Assembly (NCBI RefSeq): GCF_964204645.1 | Contig: NC_134033.1 | Span: forward strand, 16,122,155-16,186,154 | Origin: Tubulanus polymorphus | Taxonomy: Eukaryota > Nemertea > Palaeonemertea > Tubulaniformes > Tubulanidae | Direction: 5' to 3' | Length of the DNA: 64,000 nucleotides | Shown here: one piece after another, positions 55,701 to 63,845 of the stretch | Layout: every line of letters starts with the position of its first letter | Numbering within the stretch: position 1 is the first letter of the stretch | The notes under the pieces: model-generated | The model's input: the letters and a program-made list of their open reading frames with translations, nothing else | What the model was told of the DNA's origin: nothing | Databases searched by the model: none | Program-made: the position numbers and the translations under genes

Positions 55701-58700
55701 TTTGTAGCATCTTTAGATTTCCTTTCGCCAGATTTTTCTATTTCCTTCGAAGCATTTTTTGTTTTCCCGTCTGTAGTAGATTTGCTACTTGGATTTGAAG
55801 CATCTTTAGGTTTTCCGGCATCAGATTTTGCCTTGTCCCGTGGATTTTCGGCACCAAACGTTTTTTCTTTAGATGATTTACTGTCTTTCGCATTCCCTTT
55901 TGCAGTTGCAGAACTTTCTGTCTTGTTTTCTTTCTTATCTCCTTTGGAACTGGTCAAGCTTGCTGTCTTGTTGCCCTTTTCACCTCCTTTGGAAGTGGTC
56001 GAGCTTTCTGTCTTCTTGTCATTTTCACCTACTTTTACAGAGGCAGAACTATCTGTCTTGTTGCCCTTTTTGTCTCCGTCTTTTCCAGATGTTGAGCTTT
56101 CTGTTTTATTGCCTTTCTCGCCTCCTTTTACAGAGGCAGAACTTTCTGTCTTGTTGCCTTTTTTACCACCTTTCGCAGATATAGAGCTTTCTATCTTGTT
56201 GCCCTTCTCCCCTCCTTTTCCAGAGGCCGAACTTTTTGTCTTATTGCCTTTCTCAACTCCGTTCGCAGATGCAGAGCTTTCGGTCTTGTTGCCTTTCTTG
56301 TCCCCTCCTTTTCCAGAGGCCGAACTTTCTGTCTTATTGCCTTTCTCAACTCCGTTCGCAGATGCAGAGCTTTCGGTCTTGTTGCCTTTCTTGTCCCCTC
56401 CTTTTCCAGCGGCCGAACTTTCTGCCTTAGCGCCTTTCTCGCCCCCTTTCGCAGACACAGAATTTTCTGTCTTGTTTCCCTTCTCACCTCCTTTTCCAGA
56501 GGCAGAACTTTCTGTCTTATTGCCTTTCTCACCTCCTTTCGCAGATCCTGAGCTTTTTGTCTTGCTTATCATCCGATGTTTACAGATACCGTTCTCTAAT
56601 TTCGTAAACTTCGGGCAGACTCCGCATTTAAACCTGAACACGCCTTCTCCTGGCTTACATTTAGGAAGCTCTTGACAGATGCCTGCATTCAATGCATACC
56701 CGGTCTTACAGGATTCTAAACACTTTCCGTGCACTAGGTTCGTACCCTTCGGACATTTTTGACACTTTCCCTTGTAGTAACCGAGTCCCTCTTTACATAG
56801 ATTTTCACATTTCTCCCCTTTCCACTCGGTACCCTTCGGACATCGATGTTGTCTACATATCCCGGCTTTAACTTGCAAATAAAATCCTTTCGGACACTTT
56901 GCGCACTTTCCATTCAACAATCCTTCACCGTTTTTACATTTCTGGCCGCATGAGCCACTTCTGTGTCGAATTTCTCCTTGTTTACACTTCTTTACACACA
57001 ATTTACCCATATACAGTTCTTTCCCATCGGGACACGTGCAAACACCGTCTTTTGATTTCATCGTGTTCGGACAGTTTTTCACGCAATGTTTTTCCAATCG
57101 AAATTCGCCTTTTTTGCATTTGATTTCCTTGATACATTCGGTTTTCTCAAACACATACCCCGGTTTACACTGCAGAAGACAGTTTCCACCGATTAGACGA
57201 TAGCCTTTCGTGCAATTCTCGCACTTTCCATTCGCTCCGTATTTCACACAATTTGGCTTTTTCTTGCCTTTTTCTCCAGCAGGCTTTGTAGTATCTTTGG
57301 AACTGGATGAAGAGTCTGGTTTCTTTCCTGGTTCGGTTTTATTACCGGAGACATTTTCAGCCAGTTTAGATCCATTTCCTGACGATGTCATGTTGGTTCC
57401 TGGTGAGCCTATCTTGGCATCAGTTTTTCCTGGCTCTGAAGCATTCGAGGTCTTGTTTGTAGGTTTATTTTGTGCTGCTCCAGTGTCCTTTCCAATTTCC
57501 TTTAACACTGAAATAGCCTTTTTTGTTTGTTCGTGATCACTCAACTTTTTACCATCTTTAGTAGTTGCACTTGGTTTTCCTTTGCTAGACGCTTCTTTTG
57601 ATTTATCACCTGTTTCACTGGGTTTTCCTTTACTGGAAGTTTCTTTTGATTTATCAGCCATTTCACTTAGTTTTCCCTTACTAGACGCTTCTTTTGATTT
57701 ATCAGCTGTTCTACTGGGTTTTCCTTTACTGGATGTATCTTTTGATTTATCAGCCGTTCCATTTGGTTTACCTTTACCGGAACCTTCTGTTGATTTATTG
57801 GTTGTTTCATTGGGTTTTCCTTTACTGGAAGTTTCTTTTGATTTATCAGCCATTTCACTTAGTTTTCCCTTACTAGACGCTTCTTTTGATTTATCACCTG
57901 TTTCACCGGGTTTTCCTTTACTGGATGCATCTTTTGATTTATCAGCCGTTCCATTTGGTTTACCTTTACCGGAACCTTCTGTTGATTTATTGGTTGTTTC
58001 ATTGGGTTTTCCTTTACCGGAAGCTTCAGTCGTTGCACTTGGTTTACCTTTACCGGAACCTTCTTTTGATTCATCGGCTGTTCCACTTGGTTTTCCTTTA
58101 CTGGAACCCTCTTTTGTTTTATCACTCGTTCCACTGGGTTTTCCTTTACTGGGCGCTTCTTTTGTTTTATCACCCGTTTCACTGGGTTTTCCTTTACTGG
58201 AACCCTCTTTTGTTTTATCACTCGTTCCACTGGGTTTTCCTTTACTGGGTGCTTCTTTTGTTTTATCACCCGTTTCACCGGATTTTCCTTTACTGGATGC
58301 TACTTTTGTTTTTTCACTTGTTTTACTCGGTTTTGCTTTATTGGAAGGTCCTTCAGATTTATCATTCGATTCACCTTTTCCTGAAACGGCTACGCACTTC
58401 CCATCTTTGACAGTTTCGCCCATTTTGCATTTGATCCCGGAATCTTCTGATTCTGAACTCCCAGTCAGAGATGTGCCATGACCCGGTTTAGAAGAAGATG
58501 GCAAACACAAGTCATTCCTGGCTATCTCATGTTCCAAACACGGCACTGAAAATGAGCAATTACTTATCTTAAGACAACTCATTGATGAAAATTTTAATGG
58601 TAATTGTGTTAGGCATTGCCACGGGGAGCTAGTTTTCCACTTCAGAATTGATATTCTACAAAGAAAATGATGAGCACTTACTAACACAAGTATTTCCTTT

Positions 58701-61700
58701 TTGTTGGTGAAGTTTTGGACAAGGTGCTGAAAAATTACAAACGCTTTAATTAAAACTTACTACAGATTTAAACAACACTCACGACTGGATATACATTTAT
58801 GCACTATTAGCTAAAAAGACTTACAAATGCAGTGGCCTTCGTGGAAGATATGTCCAGGTAGGCAGATCTTTGGCGCTTCTGAAGATATATATGTCAAATT
58901 TGTATACATTCATATCAAAGAGAAAGAATTGATACTTAAAATCCATCGACACTTACTTTGACATTTGCCTTTGTGGTATGTCAAACCTGGCTTGCAGTTG
59001 ACATCTGGAAAAAGAGTAAAGAAATTTTACTGGCGACGCTATTTATACGTTGTCTCAAGCGAAGATAAATGGTTTTTCCATTACCTGGACATTTTCCACC
59101 CACTTTACGTTCGTTACCAACGCAAGATTCTGCATCTGAAACAAATTAAAAGGATTGAAATATATGTGGGTTTTCACATTAACTATGAACTACGTGACTA
59201 AAATAACTTACATTGTACACACTTTCCATGATGTAGCATCGTTTTAGGTGGACATTTATTAAGTTTTGGTGCTCCAAACCGGGCTCCAGATTCACTTCCA
59301 TCTTTCTTTTCTTCTGGTTTTCCTTCCTTTGGCTTCCCTGCTGAAGTTGCATTCTTTCCTTCAGCTTTCCCTTCCTTTGGCTTCCCTGCGGCAGTCTTAT
59401 TCTTTTCTTCTGGTTTTCCTTCCTTTGGCTTCCCTGCTGCAGTTCCAGCAGTTCCATTCTTTCTCTCTGATTTCCCTTCCTTTGGCTTCCCTGCGGCAGT
59501 CTTATTCTTTTCTTCTGGTTTTCCTTCCTTTGGCTTCCCTGCTGCAGTTCCAGCAGTTCCATTCTTTCCCTCTGGTTTTCCTCCCTTTGGCTTCCCTGCT
59601 GCAGTTGCATTCGTTCCTTCAGCTTTTCCTCCCACTGGCTTCTCTGTGGCAGTCTTATTCTTTCCCCCTGATTTCCCTTCCTTTGGCTTCCCTGCTGCAG
59701 TCTTATTCTTTCCTTCTGCTTTTCCTCCCGCTGGCTTCCCTGCTGCAGTTCCAGCAGTTCCATTCTTTCTCTCTGATTTTCCTTCCTTTGGCTTCCCTGC
59801 GGCAGTCTTATTCTTTTCTTCTGGTTTTCCTTCCTTTGGCTTCCCTCCTGCAGTTCCAGCAGTTCCATTCTTTCCCTCTGGTTTTCCTCCCTTTGGCTTC
59901 CCTGCTGCAGTCTTATTCTTTCCCCCTGATTTCCCTTCCTTTGGCTTCCCTGTGGCAGTCTTATTCTTTCCTTCTGGTTTTCCTTCCTTTGGCTTCCCTG
60001 CGGCAGTCTTATTCTTTTCTTCTGGTTTTCCTTCCTTTGGCTTCCCTCCTGCAGTTCCAGCAGTTCCATTCTTTCTCTCTGATTTTCCTTCCTTTGGCTT
60101 CCCTGCGGCAGTCTTATTCTTTCCTTCTGGTTTTCCTTCCTTTGGCTTCCCTGTGGCAGTCTTATTCTTTCCTTCTGGTTTTCCTTCCTTTGGCTTCCCT
60201 GCTGCAGTCTTATTCTTTCCTTCAGCTTTTCCTTCCGCTGGCTTCTCTGTGGTAGTCTTATTCTTTCCTTCTGCTTTCCCTTCCTTTGGCTTCCCTGCTG
60301 CAATCTTATTCTTCCCCCCTGATTTCCCTTCCTCTGGCTTCCCTGCTGCAGTTGCATTCTTTTTTTCTGGTTTTCCTTCCTTTGGCTTCCCTGCGGCAGT
60401 TCCATTCGTTCCTTCTTTTCTTTCTGGTTTTCCATCTTTTGATGTCCCTGCTGTCGCATTCTTCTTTCCAACAGGTTTCGTAGCTGCAGCTGTCTTTTCA
60501 GCTCCATTTTTCTTATCCACACATTTCCCATTTTGGATAGTTTCGCCTTTTTTACATTTCGGTTTCTTCACACACTTGGCATCTTTTATCACTTGGTCTT
60601 TCTTACATTTCGGAGCTTTGACACACTTTCCTTTTTTGTCTTTCACTTGTCCATCTTTGCACGATTCGCCCGCAGTAGCATTTGTTTGTTCTGCTTTTGT
60701 CGGTTTCACGCAATCGCCATTCTTGATAACTTCATCCTTTTTGCACGTGGGTTTTTTCACGCAAATCGCATCTTTTATGACCTGGTTTTTTGTGCAAACT
60801 GGCGCTTTCACGCATTTCCCGGCTTTATTTTTCACTTTTCCCTCCAAGCAGGTTTGAACGCAGGCACCGTTTTCTAACTTTTCACCAATTTTACATTTCG
60901 GTTTATCTACACACTTTCCGTTGACAATAATCTTGTTCTTTTGGCATTTCGGTTTCTTCACACAAACGTTGTCGACAACTACTTGATTTTTTGCACATTT
61001 ATGACATTTTCCATCTTTCAAACCATGACCTGCTGTGCATAGTGCCTCTGCAAGTTAAACGAGAAATTCATCGAGAGAAGGTACATGTAATGCGTAATTA
61101 TCAAGTAATCGAGCATTCAATGTTTGCTATTCCTCATATCCTGAAGATCCAGTCTCATAGGCAAAGCCTAGTGGTTTGTTTCAAATCATAACTATGTTGC
61201 TCAAAAGACAAGACAGATTCGTCGTTAGTTAATAGGTTGGCTATATATCATGGTCTTAGACCCGTCCTGAGTTGTTAGATTGGCTATATAACTGACACGG
61301 CCTTAGACTGATCTAAAGTCATGACTATGGAACTTTGGTTTCACTGCGGACGTGTCTTTCTTACTTACTGTGTTCACCTTTACCAACACTTTCACAATAT
61401 CCATATTCTTTGTAGGTGTCGTAGTCGAATTTCGTAGCGCACCACGGCTCCTTGCCGTCGATGTTGATACAGTTGAAGTAGTACTTGTTCTTGTATTTGA
61501 ACGGGAATATGCAGTAAGCTCCTTTTCCGGTGCCTCCCTTTGTTCGCGTAGGATCTGTAGACCGAACAAAATCCACGAATAAGATTAAGAAGGAAAACTA
61601 ATTTTCTCCCCTTATTAATCACACGGGGTTTCAGACGAACAGGATATATTTAGACGTTTCCAATTCTGCTATGTCCTTCTAATGCCATCGTGCCTTACCT

Positions 61701-63500
61701 TTGCAGTATCCCCATTTTTTATCCTTGTCCATGTCCTTCGTGGTCGAACACCACGGTTTCTCCTTGTCGTCCATTATACACGTCCAGTGAACGTGTTTTT
61801 TATACACGTATGGAAATTTACACTGTTTACCGTTCGAATTTCCATCAGTTGTTCCAATTTTTCCTATAAAATATAGAATAAAACGACAATATAGCTTGGG
61901 AAGGTTGAACCAAAGCAATGCTAGACGTTCTTTCGGTGACGAGCCTCTTCTAGTTCACTATCAATCAATCCACAGCCAAAGAACAAACCTCCTTAGACAT
62001 TCGACATTTTGTTCACCGCATTCTTCCAATTTTGATCTTCAGACTTTCATGACTATTTTTGTTGTTTCGTTGTTCAATATCTTGAAGATTTGTTTCTGAA
62101 TGTTACGTTACAATGATCTTAAATCCTTTCTTACCTGTCAGTCGTGGAACGCACTTGTTTACAAATAGTTCTTCGTTGAGTTTACAATTAGCTGGAAATG
62201 AAGAAGTACAATTTTTTTCGTTTTTTTACGAGAAGATTGTCATTTTCGGTGACTTCAACGATTCATTAAAACTATTATATTAATATTAATGAAAGATTCC
62301 TCATATTTTCAATATATACTAAAATGCTTACATTTTGACTTCGGGAGACATTCCTTGCCAATTCGCTTCATTCCTGGTGGGCACTTAACTGAAAGTTAAA
62401 CAATTGAAGTGATTTTATGACATAACACGTGAAGGTATTTTTCAGAAATTGGAATGGATACTGAATATTTACGTACTGTGACAAAGAGTGCAAGTCTTAT
62501 CTGTAAGAACGATGAAATATAGTGAAATAAAAGAATAAATGAAAGAGAATTCAAATTCTTTTCATATCGAGTTTAAGTTACTCCAATGTCGTACCTCGGC
62601 AATAACCCCATTTCCTATCTTTATCGTAGTCCGGAGTTGTGGCGCACCAAGCGTTTTTGGCTTTGATCATGACACAATGAAAGTAATACTTGTTCTTGTA
62701 TTTGAATGGGAACGAACAGTATCCTTCTCCTCCGTTACCGTTCATTGTTTTAACGGCTCCTAGTAAAAGTTAATCGATGTTATAGAAACCTTGGGGAATT
62801 TCTGCAGATTAAGGATATTAACTGAAAAGGCCGTGTTCCCGTGTTACAGTTTGAGTAACATCATGATCCAAACGACATTCACAAAAATCAAATAAACAAA
62901 CGATAGTTTGGGTTGTTTTTTACATACCATGGCAGTATCCCCATTTTTTATCCTTGTTGAAATCATGAGTAACAGCGCACCAGGGTTTTCCAGATTTGCT
63001 ATTTTCAGTGATGCAGTACGACTTAGATACGTTATGGTACATGAATGGAAACGCGCAATTTGCTTTTTTTCCGTTGCCGCCGTATGTCTTGACAACGTCT
63101 GAAAAACGACAAACATATTTTACGGATCCACATCAGTTGGGATGAGTGCTCAGTCAGTGGCGTAGTTGGTACATTTCCGTCCTGGTCGTACGGCTCGGAC
63201 CATAACGCATTGAATATATATTCACATATTACAAAAATCTTACCAGAGAATATAACTGTACAATTATTATTGAACATCCACTGGCCGATCGGACATTTGC
63301 CTCCTGTAACGGAACAAACATAGAACATCATACATAGAACAACATGCAACCGTGCGACGATTCTCTTTTTATTTACCGAACGAGCATCATACATATTCAT
63401 TGTTTTAGATTCCGATGAAATCAAAACTTTCTCTTTTTCTACTTACTAGGTTTACACGCGTTGCCGACCTTGACCTCATTTGTCTTGCACGCAACTGCAG
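42692..63500 (-). CDS. proximal part of the modular locus: giant secreted multidomain protein, 46 exons in window
   Basis: Forty-six exons join in one continuous frame to about 4080 residues; the 5' end lies beyond the window. In protein order: cysteine modules (63447, 63244), fibronectin type II domains (62928, 62595), small modules, two more FnII domains (61699, 61369), an 1836-nt Lys/Asn/Gly exon with a cysteine head, four modules, a 4296-nt Lys/Ser exon, about 25 short exons alternating cysteine modules with Lys/Glu/Ala/Thr linkers, a VWA domain (47051-46102), two short exons, a second VWA domain (44691-44134) and a Pro-rich terminal exon. FnII and VWA domains bind extracellular ligands such as collagen-like and matrix proteins, and no membrane segment is visible. 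I infer a matrix, adhesive, mucus or biomineral-associated protein. I do not recognise a named orthologue. All junctions are phase 1 except one inside the first VWA (phase 2) and one between 47737 and 47658 (phase 0). Confidence 0.8.
44134..44691 (-). CDS. VWA domain exon (C-terminal, degenerate metal site)
   Basis: A single 558-nt symmetric exon encodes a whole von Willebrand factor A domain: KLDVVFLIDTSRYMG, VKTFVQKVVSQ, VGLVTYHQGV, AAQGIYVARKY, KKLLVIIGAGQHKE, LREGLRVIYFAVG. The MIDAS motif, normally DxSxS, is DTSRY. The conserved Thr is missing (GGFANAAQ) and the second Asp site is GAGQ. It therefore probably cannot bind a divalent cation and may be structural or bind ligands in another way. 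Confidence 0.85.
44987..45320 (-). CDS. two short exons between the VWA domains
   Basis: Exons 44987-45049 (63 nt, PRCKPSETKIGEKCFKLYNP) and 45273-45320 (48 nt, TFECSWGNGPHIKPT). The first is a cysteine module lacking the CPxG turn; the second carries a single cysteine that could pair with a neighbour. Both are symmetric and in frame with the VWA exons on each side. Confidence 0.65.
46102..47051 (-). CDS. VWA domain, two exons (46829-47051 and 46102-46427)
   Basis: The domain is split by a phase-2 intron after VVQQIR. It starts EADIVFMLDSSDSVG with an intact DxSxS MIDAS, has the conserved Thr in QRGSTNMAKAL and a modified third site MITNGKS (Asn for Asp), then ARSLRIGLFVIGIG and LWGIGHQVAF near the end. 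This is the better-preserved of the two VWA domains and could bind a metal-dependent ligand. The intron between its halves carries a copy of the 39-bp minisatellite. Confidence 0.88.
46555..46815. repeat. 39-bp minisatellite copy inside the VWA intron
   Basis: Six to seven diverged units of ACAACTGTGGAACTGGGTC followed by AGATTCAAATTAAACCC, same family and orientation as 18859-19205. It fills most of the intron splitting the VWA domain. Confidence 0.75.
47207..47768 (-). CDS. module and mucin-like linker exons before the VWA domain
   Basis: Exons 47207-47323 (117 nt, Thr/Pro lead TITSEAATTKKVSPPEV, then HCPPGYMSVRGRC), 47439-47658 (220 nt, Thr/Pro/Glu repeats such as TEAPKTEPPT) and 47737-47768 (32 nt, GTSKKPEAEA). 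The 32-nt exon enters in phase 1 and leaves in phase 0, and the 220-nt exon restores phase 1, so these two behave as one linked unit that must be included or skipped together. Confidence 0.7.
47861..48583 (-). CDS. four cysteine-module exons
   Basis: Exons 47861-47920, 48097-48153, 48247-48297 and 48527-48583 encode FSCPPGWKGISFLCHSAG, HVCPSGQVLVKGHCQRIF, KCPEGYILHNNKCIVN and GKCPPGFIHKSHLCFRAK. They are slightly longer than the distal modules because each carries three to five residues after the last cysteine. Confidence 0.75.
48668..50308 (-). CDS. alternating Lys/Glu/Ala linkers and cysteine modules
   Basis: Exons 48668-48940 (91 residues, His/Lys then APPPKATEAPANATEPSK), 49287-49442 (KKGKKEEAKEEKKPEAP, then ETKHEAKHEETTPAP), 49523-49573 (module GRCPPHYIHVSHRCFP), 49910-49987 (GKSNTGEKPAALVSHEST), 50062-50121 (GKCPPHYHLEAKLCHYT) and 50201-50308 (EAHKKEENATASAAEKPAE). 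Linker exons are cysteine-free, strongly charged and contain NAT sequons. The alternation with CPPHY modules suggests spaced globular beads on a charged string. Confidence 0.7.
49655..49793. mobile_element. MITE, GGGGCCAGTTGCACAGTCGTGACTT family, near-complete copy
   Basis: Left end GGGGCCAGTTGCACAGTCGT, right end inverted GGACCAGTCGCATAGTCATG. The interior contains GGTCTTAATTTGTTAGAATAG, the word that forms the unit of the 47-bp array at 32700-33615. Intronic. Confidence 0.75.
50388..50852 (-). CDS. Lys-Pro-Lys-Glu-Ala-Glu repeat exon
   Basis: A 465-nt symmetric exon. After GSPNPLGTSNDKAHEAE come about 20 copies of the hexapeptide KPKEAE (variants KPTEAE, KPKETE, KQKEAE, KPKEAG), ending KEEGKGKEEEHKPEA. 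The DNA unit is 18 bp (CTCAGCCTCCTTAGGTTT on the plus strand). Such Lys/Glu/Pro repeats form extended helices or coils and are cross-linking substrates in some matrix proteins. The donor GTGATT is weak. Long open frames on the plus strand here are shadows of the repeat. Confidence 0.78.
50941..52154 (-). CDS. short module exons, an 18-nt exon and two Lys-rich exons
   Basis: Exons 50941-50958 (18 nt, PVRKG), 51054-51104 (KKCPAGYHEQSGTCIM), 51194-51250 (PCPKGFSLHTHGHTCIKS), 51541-51600 (EKCPPHYLLHAHLCYREPK), 51683-51832 (SHKKEEQATAEKPKNAAAP and on) and 51948-52154 (KGGKSEGKGEVKTEETV, then five copies of PAKKPEES/SASAKKPED type). The 51948 exon has a poor donor (GTTTTT), so its 3' boundary is less certain. 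All are multiples of three. Confidence 0.65.
52547..53927 (-). CDS. five cysteine-module exons downstream of the giant exon
   Basis: Exons 52547-52603 (GKCKKGQIQVGAECIDVG), 53175-53225 (VCPPDAERLKTGACVK), 53333-53392 (NGQGCKPNEMLMKTGMCAP), 53662-53721 (LICPPGTLPRGNKCIKESQ) and 53820-53927 (a double unit, HDCPRGSTYNKKAKRCQC followed by NPGTEYNMQVKKCIGK). The last has four cysteines and looks like a compact EGF-like knob. Confidence 0.72.
54250..58545 (-). CDS. 4296-nt exon: polycationic repeat blocks alternating with cysteine-rich cores
   Basis: One symmetric exon of 1432 residues. In protein order: CLEHEIARNDLC and CKMGETVKDGKC; about 20 copies of a 15-16 residue repeat SKGKPSETGDKSKEA (to about 57560); a Ser/Lys segment with NKT, NAS and NMT sequons; a 12-module cysteine core (CENCTKGYRLIGGNC to CPKFTKLENGIC, about 57250-56600); about 15 copies of ESSASGKGGEKGNKT; a Lys/Asp/Ser block (DDKSKDTSKKKDKS); cysteine pairs around DCGPGSLMVGGIC; six copies of KSESKRTKKPSD; and a final cysteine tail ending CSKGQVVRDNKCMG. 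Charge is overwhelmingly positive. The NKT in the second repeat is an N-glycosylation sequon repeated every unit. The cores are single-exon versions of the modules that elsewhere are one per exon. Confidence 0.88.
58682..59135 (-). CDS. four cysteine-module exons between the giant exons
   Basis: Exons 58682-58726 (PCPKLHQQKGNTCV), 58825-58878 (APKICLPGHIFHEGHCI), 58957-59004 (VNCKPGLTYHKGKCQ) and 59085-59135 (AESCVGNERKVGGKCP). All are symmetric phase 1 with GTAAG or GTAATG donors. Confidence 0.72.
59212..61047 (-). CDS. 1836-nt exon: cysteine head plus Lys-rich N-glycosylation repeats
   Basis: The acceptor CTTGCAG|AG opens ALCTAGHGLKDGKCHKC, then about a dozen short modules of the type C-x-K-x(4)-[IV]-x(3)-K-C-V-K-x-P-x-C (CKKDQVIKDAKCVKKPKC). 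From about 60480 down to 59290 the exon is a repeat of 12-13 residues, KNKTAAGKPKEGKPEG, with a longer variant KNGTAGTAAGKPKEG. Nearly every unit has an N-x-T sequon (NKT, NGT, NAT). It closes with NKCPPKTMLHHGKCVQ. The repeat is visible in DNA as 36-45 bp units. An exon this size among 50-nt neighbours suggests expansion by tandem duplication after intron loss. Confidence 0.88.
61217..61340. mobile_element. partial MITE of the CTTAAGTTGTTAGATTGGCTATA family
   Basis: Contains GGTTGGCTATATATCATGGTC, then GAGTTGTTAGATTGGCTATA and AAAGTCATGACTATGGAACT at the right. The left end is missing. Confidence 0.5.
61369..61554 (-). CDS. fibronectin type II domain exon
   Basis: A 186-nt symmetric exon. 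AYCIFPFKYKNKYYFNC, then EPWCATKFDYDTYKEYGYC, gives the four cysteines and the PF-x-Y and W-C signatures of the FnII (collagen/gelatin-binding, kringle-like) fold, followed by ESVGKGEH. In vertebrates FnII domains bind denatured collagen; in invertebrates partners are mostly unknown. Confidence 0.9.
61699..61863 (-). CDS. fibronectin type II domain exon
   Basis: A 165-nt symmetric exon. GKQCKFPYVYKKHVHWTC, then KPWCSTTKDMDKDKKWGYC, carries four cysteines in FnII spacing. The PF of the canonical motif is FPY. Donor AAAG|GTAAGG. Confidence 0.88.
62135..62500 (-). CDS. two modules and a 24-nt exon between FnII pairs
   Basis: Exons 62135-62191 (NCKLNEELFVNKCVPRLT), 62332-62388 (KCPPGMKRIGKECLPKSK) and 62477-62500 (24 nt, KTCTLCH). 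The last is a very small exon with CxxC spacing and a GTACGT donor; it is supported by position, phase and cysteine content but remains less certain. Confidence 0.65.
62595..62759 (-). CDS. fibronectin type II domain exon
   Basis: A 165-nt symmetric exon: GYCSFPFKYKNKYYFHC, then NAWCATTPDYDKDRKWGYC. Very close to the domain at 61369 (FPFKYKNKYYF shared), implying recent duplication within the gene. The exon donor is GTACGA. Confidence 0.9.
62928..63098 (-). CDS. fibronectin type II domain exon
   Basis: A 171-nt symmetric exon: ANCAFPFMYHNVSKSYC, then KPWCAVTHDFNKDKKWGYC. NVS is a potential N-glycosylation site inside the domain. The donor is GTATGT. Confidence 0.9.
63244..63500 (-). CDS. 5'-most module exons in the window
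   Basis: Exons 63244-63303 (GKCPIGQWMFNNNCTVIFS) and 63447-63500 (AVACKTNEVKVGNACKP). Both are phase 1-1. Nothing with a signal peptide or initiation codon in the right phase is visible between 63500 and 64000, so the gene continues upstream. Confidence 0.7.
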
Positions 63501-63705
63501 CTGAAATAGGACAGACGAAAACATATATAGATCTGCTAAATTCTGGTGAGAGGGGTGGGCTATTTGTGGTGGGGTACAATACGGTATTTTGATGATTATA
63601 TACACCCGATCACACCAGTTCCCGGTTAAAATTCAAAAGCGACCGACCGACAGGTGGAGCCAGTCGCCGGTTATATGTCACAGATATTCGGAGGCAACAT
63701 CTACA

Positions 63706-63845
63706 GGGGTCGGTTCCATATTCAAGACTTAAAACCAAAAGTGGTCTTAAATCTTAAGACTGGTCTTAAGTTGTTAGATTGGCTATAGAACTAAGTTGGT
63801 TTTAGACTGGTCTTAAGTCTAAGCCCTCACTATGGAACCGGACCC
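63706..63845. mobile_element. MITE, GGGGTCGGTTCCATATTCAAGACTT family, complete copy
   Basis: The left end GGGTCGGTTCCATATTCAAG and the inverted right end GGGTCCGGTTCCATAGTGAG flank an interior with GACTGGTCTTAAGTTGTTAG and ATTGGCTATAGAACTAAG. The best-preserved copy of the family that gave rise to the array at 32700. Confidence 0.75.

Noticed and set aside
54705..56675. 656-codon open frame on the plus strand, Phe/Leu/Ser-rich
   Set aside because: It is the exact antisense of the Lys/Ser repeat exon. Periodic repeats with units divisible by three keep the antisense open, and there is no signal, domain or splice logic.
57582..58481. 299-codon plus-strand frame and its neighbours (57886-58410, minus 57859-58278)
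   Set aside because: Shadows of the SKGKPSETGDKSKEA repeat in other frames.
59179..60531. 450-codon Gln/Arg-rich minus-strand frame and 403- and 329-codon plus-strand frames
   Set aside because: Alternative frames of the KNKTAAGKPKEGKPEG repeat. The cysteine-flanked frame that splices to its neighbours is the real one.
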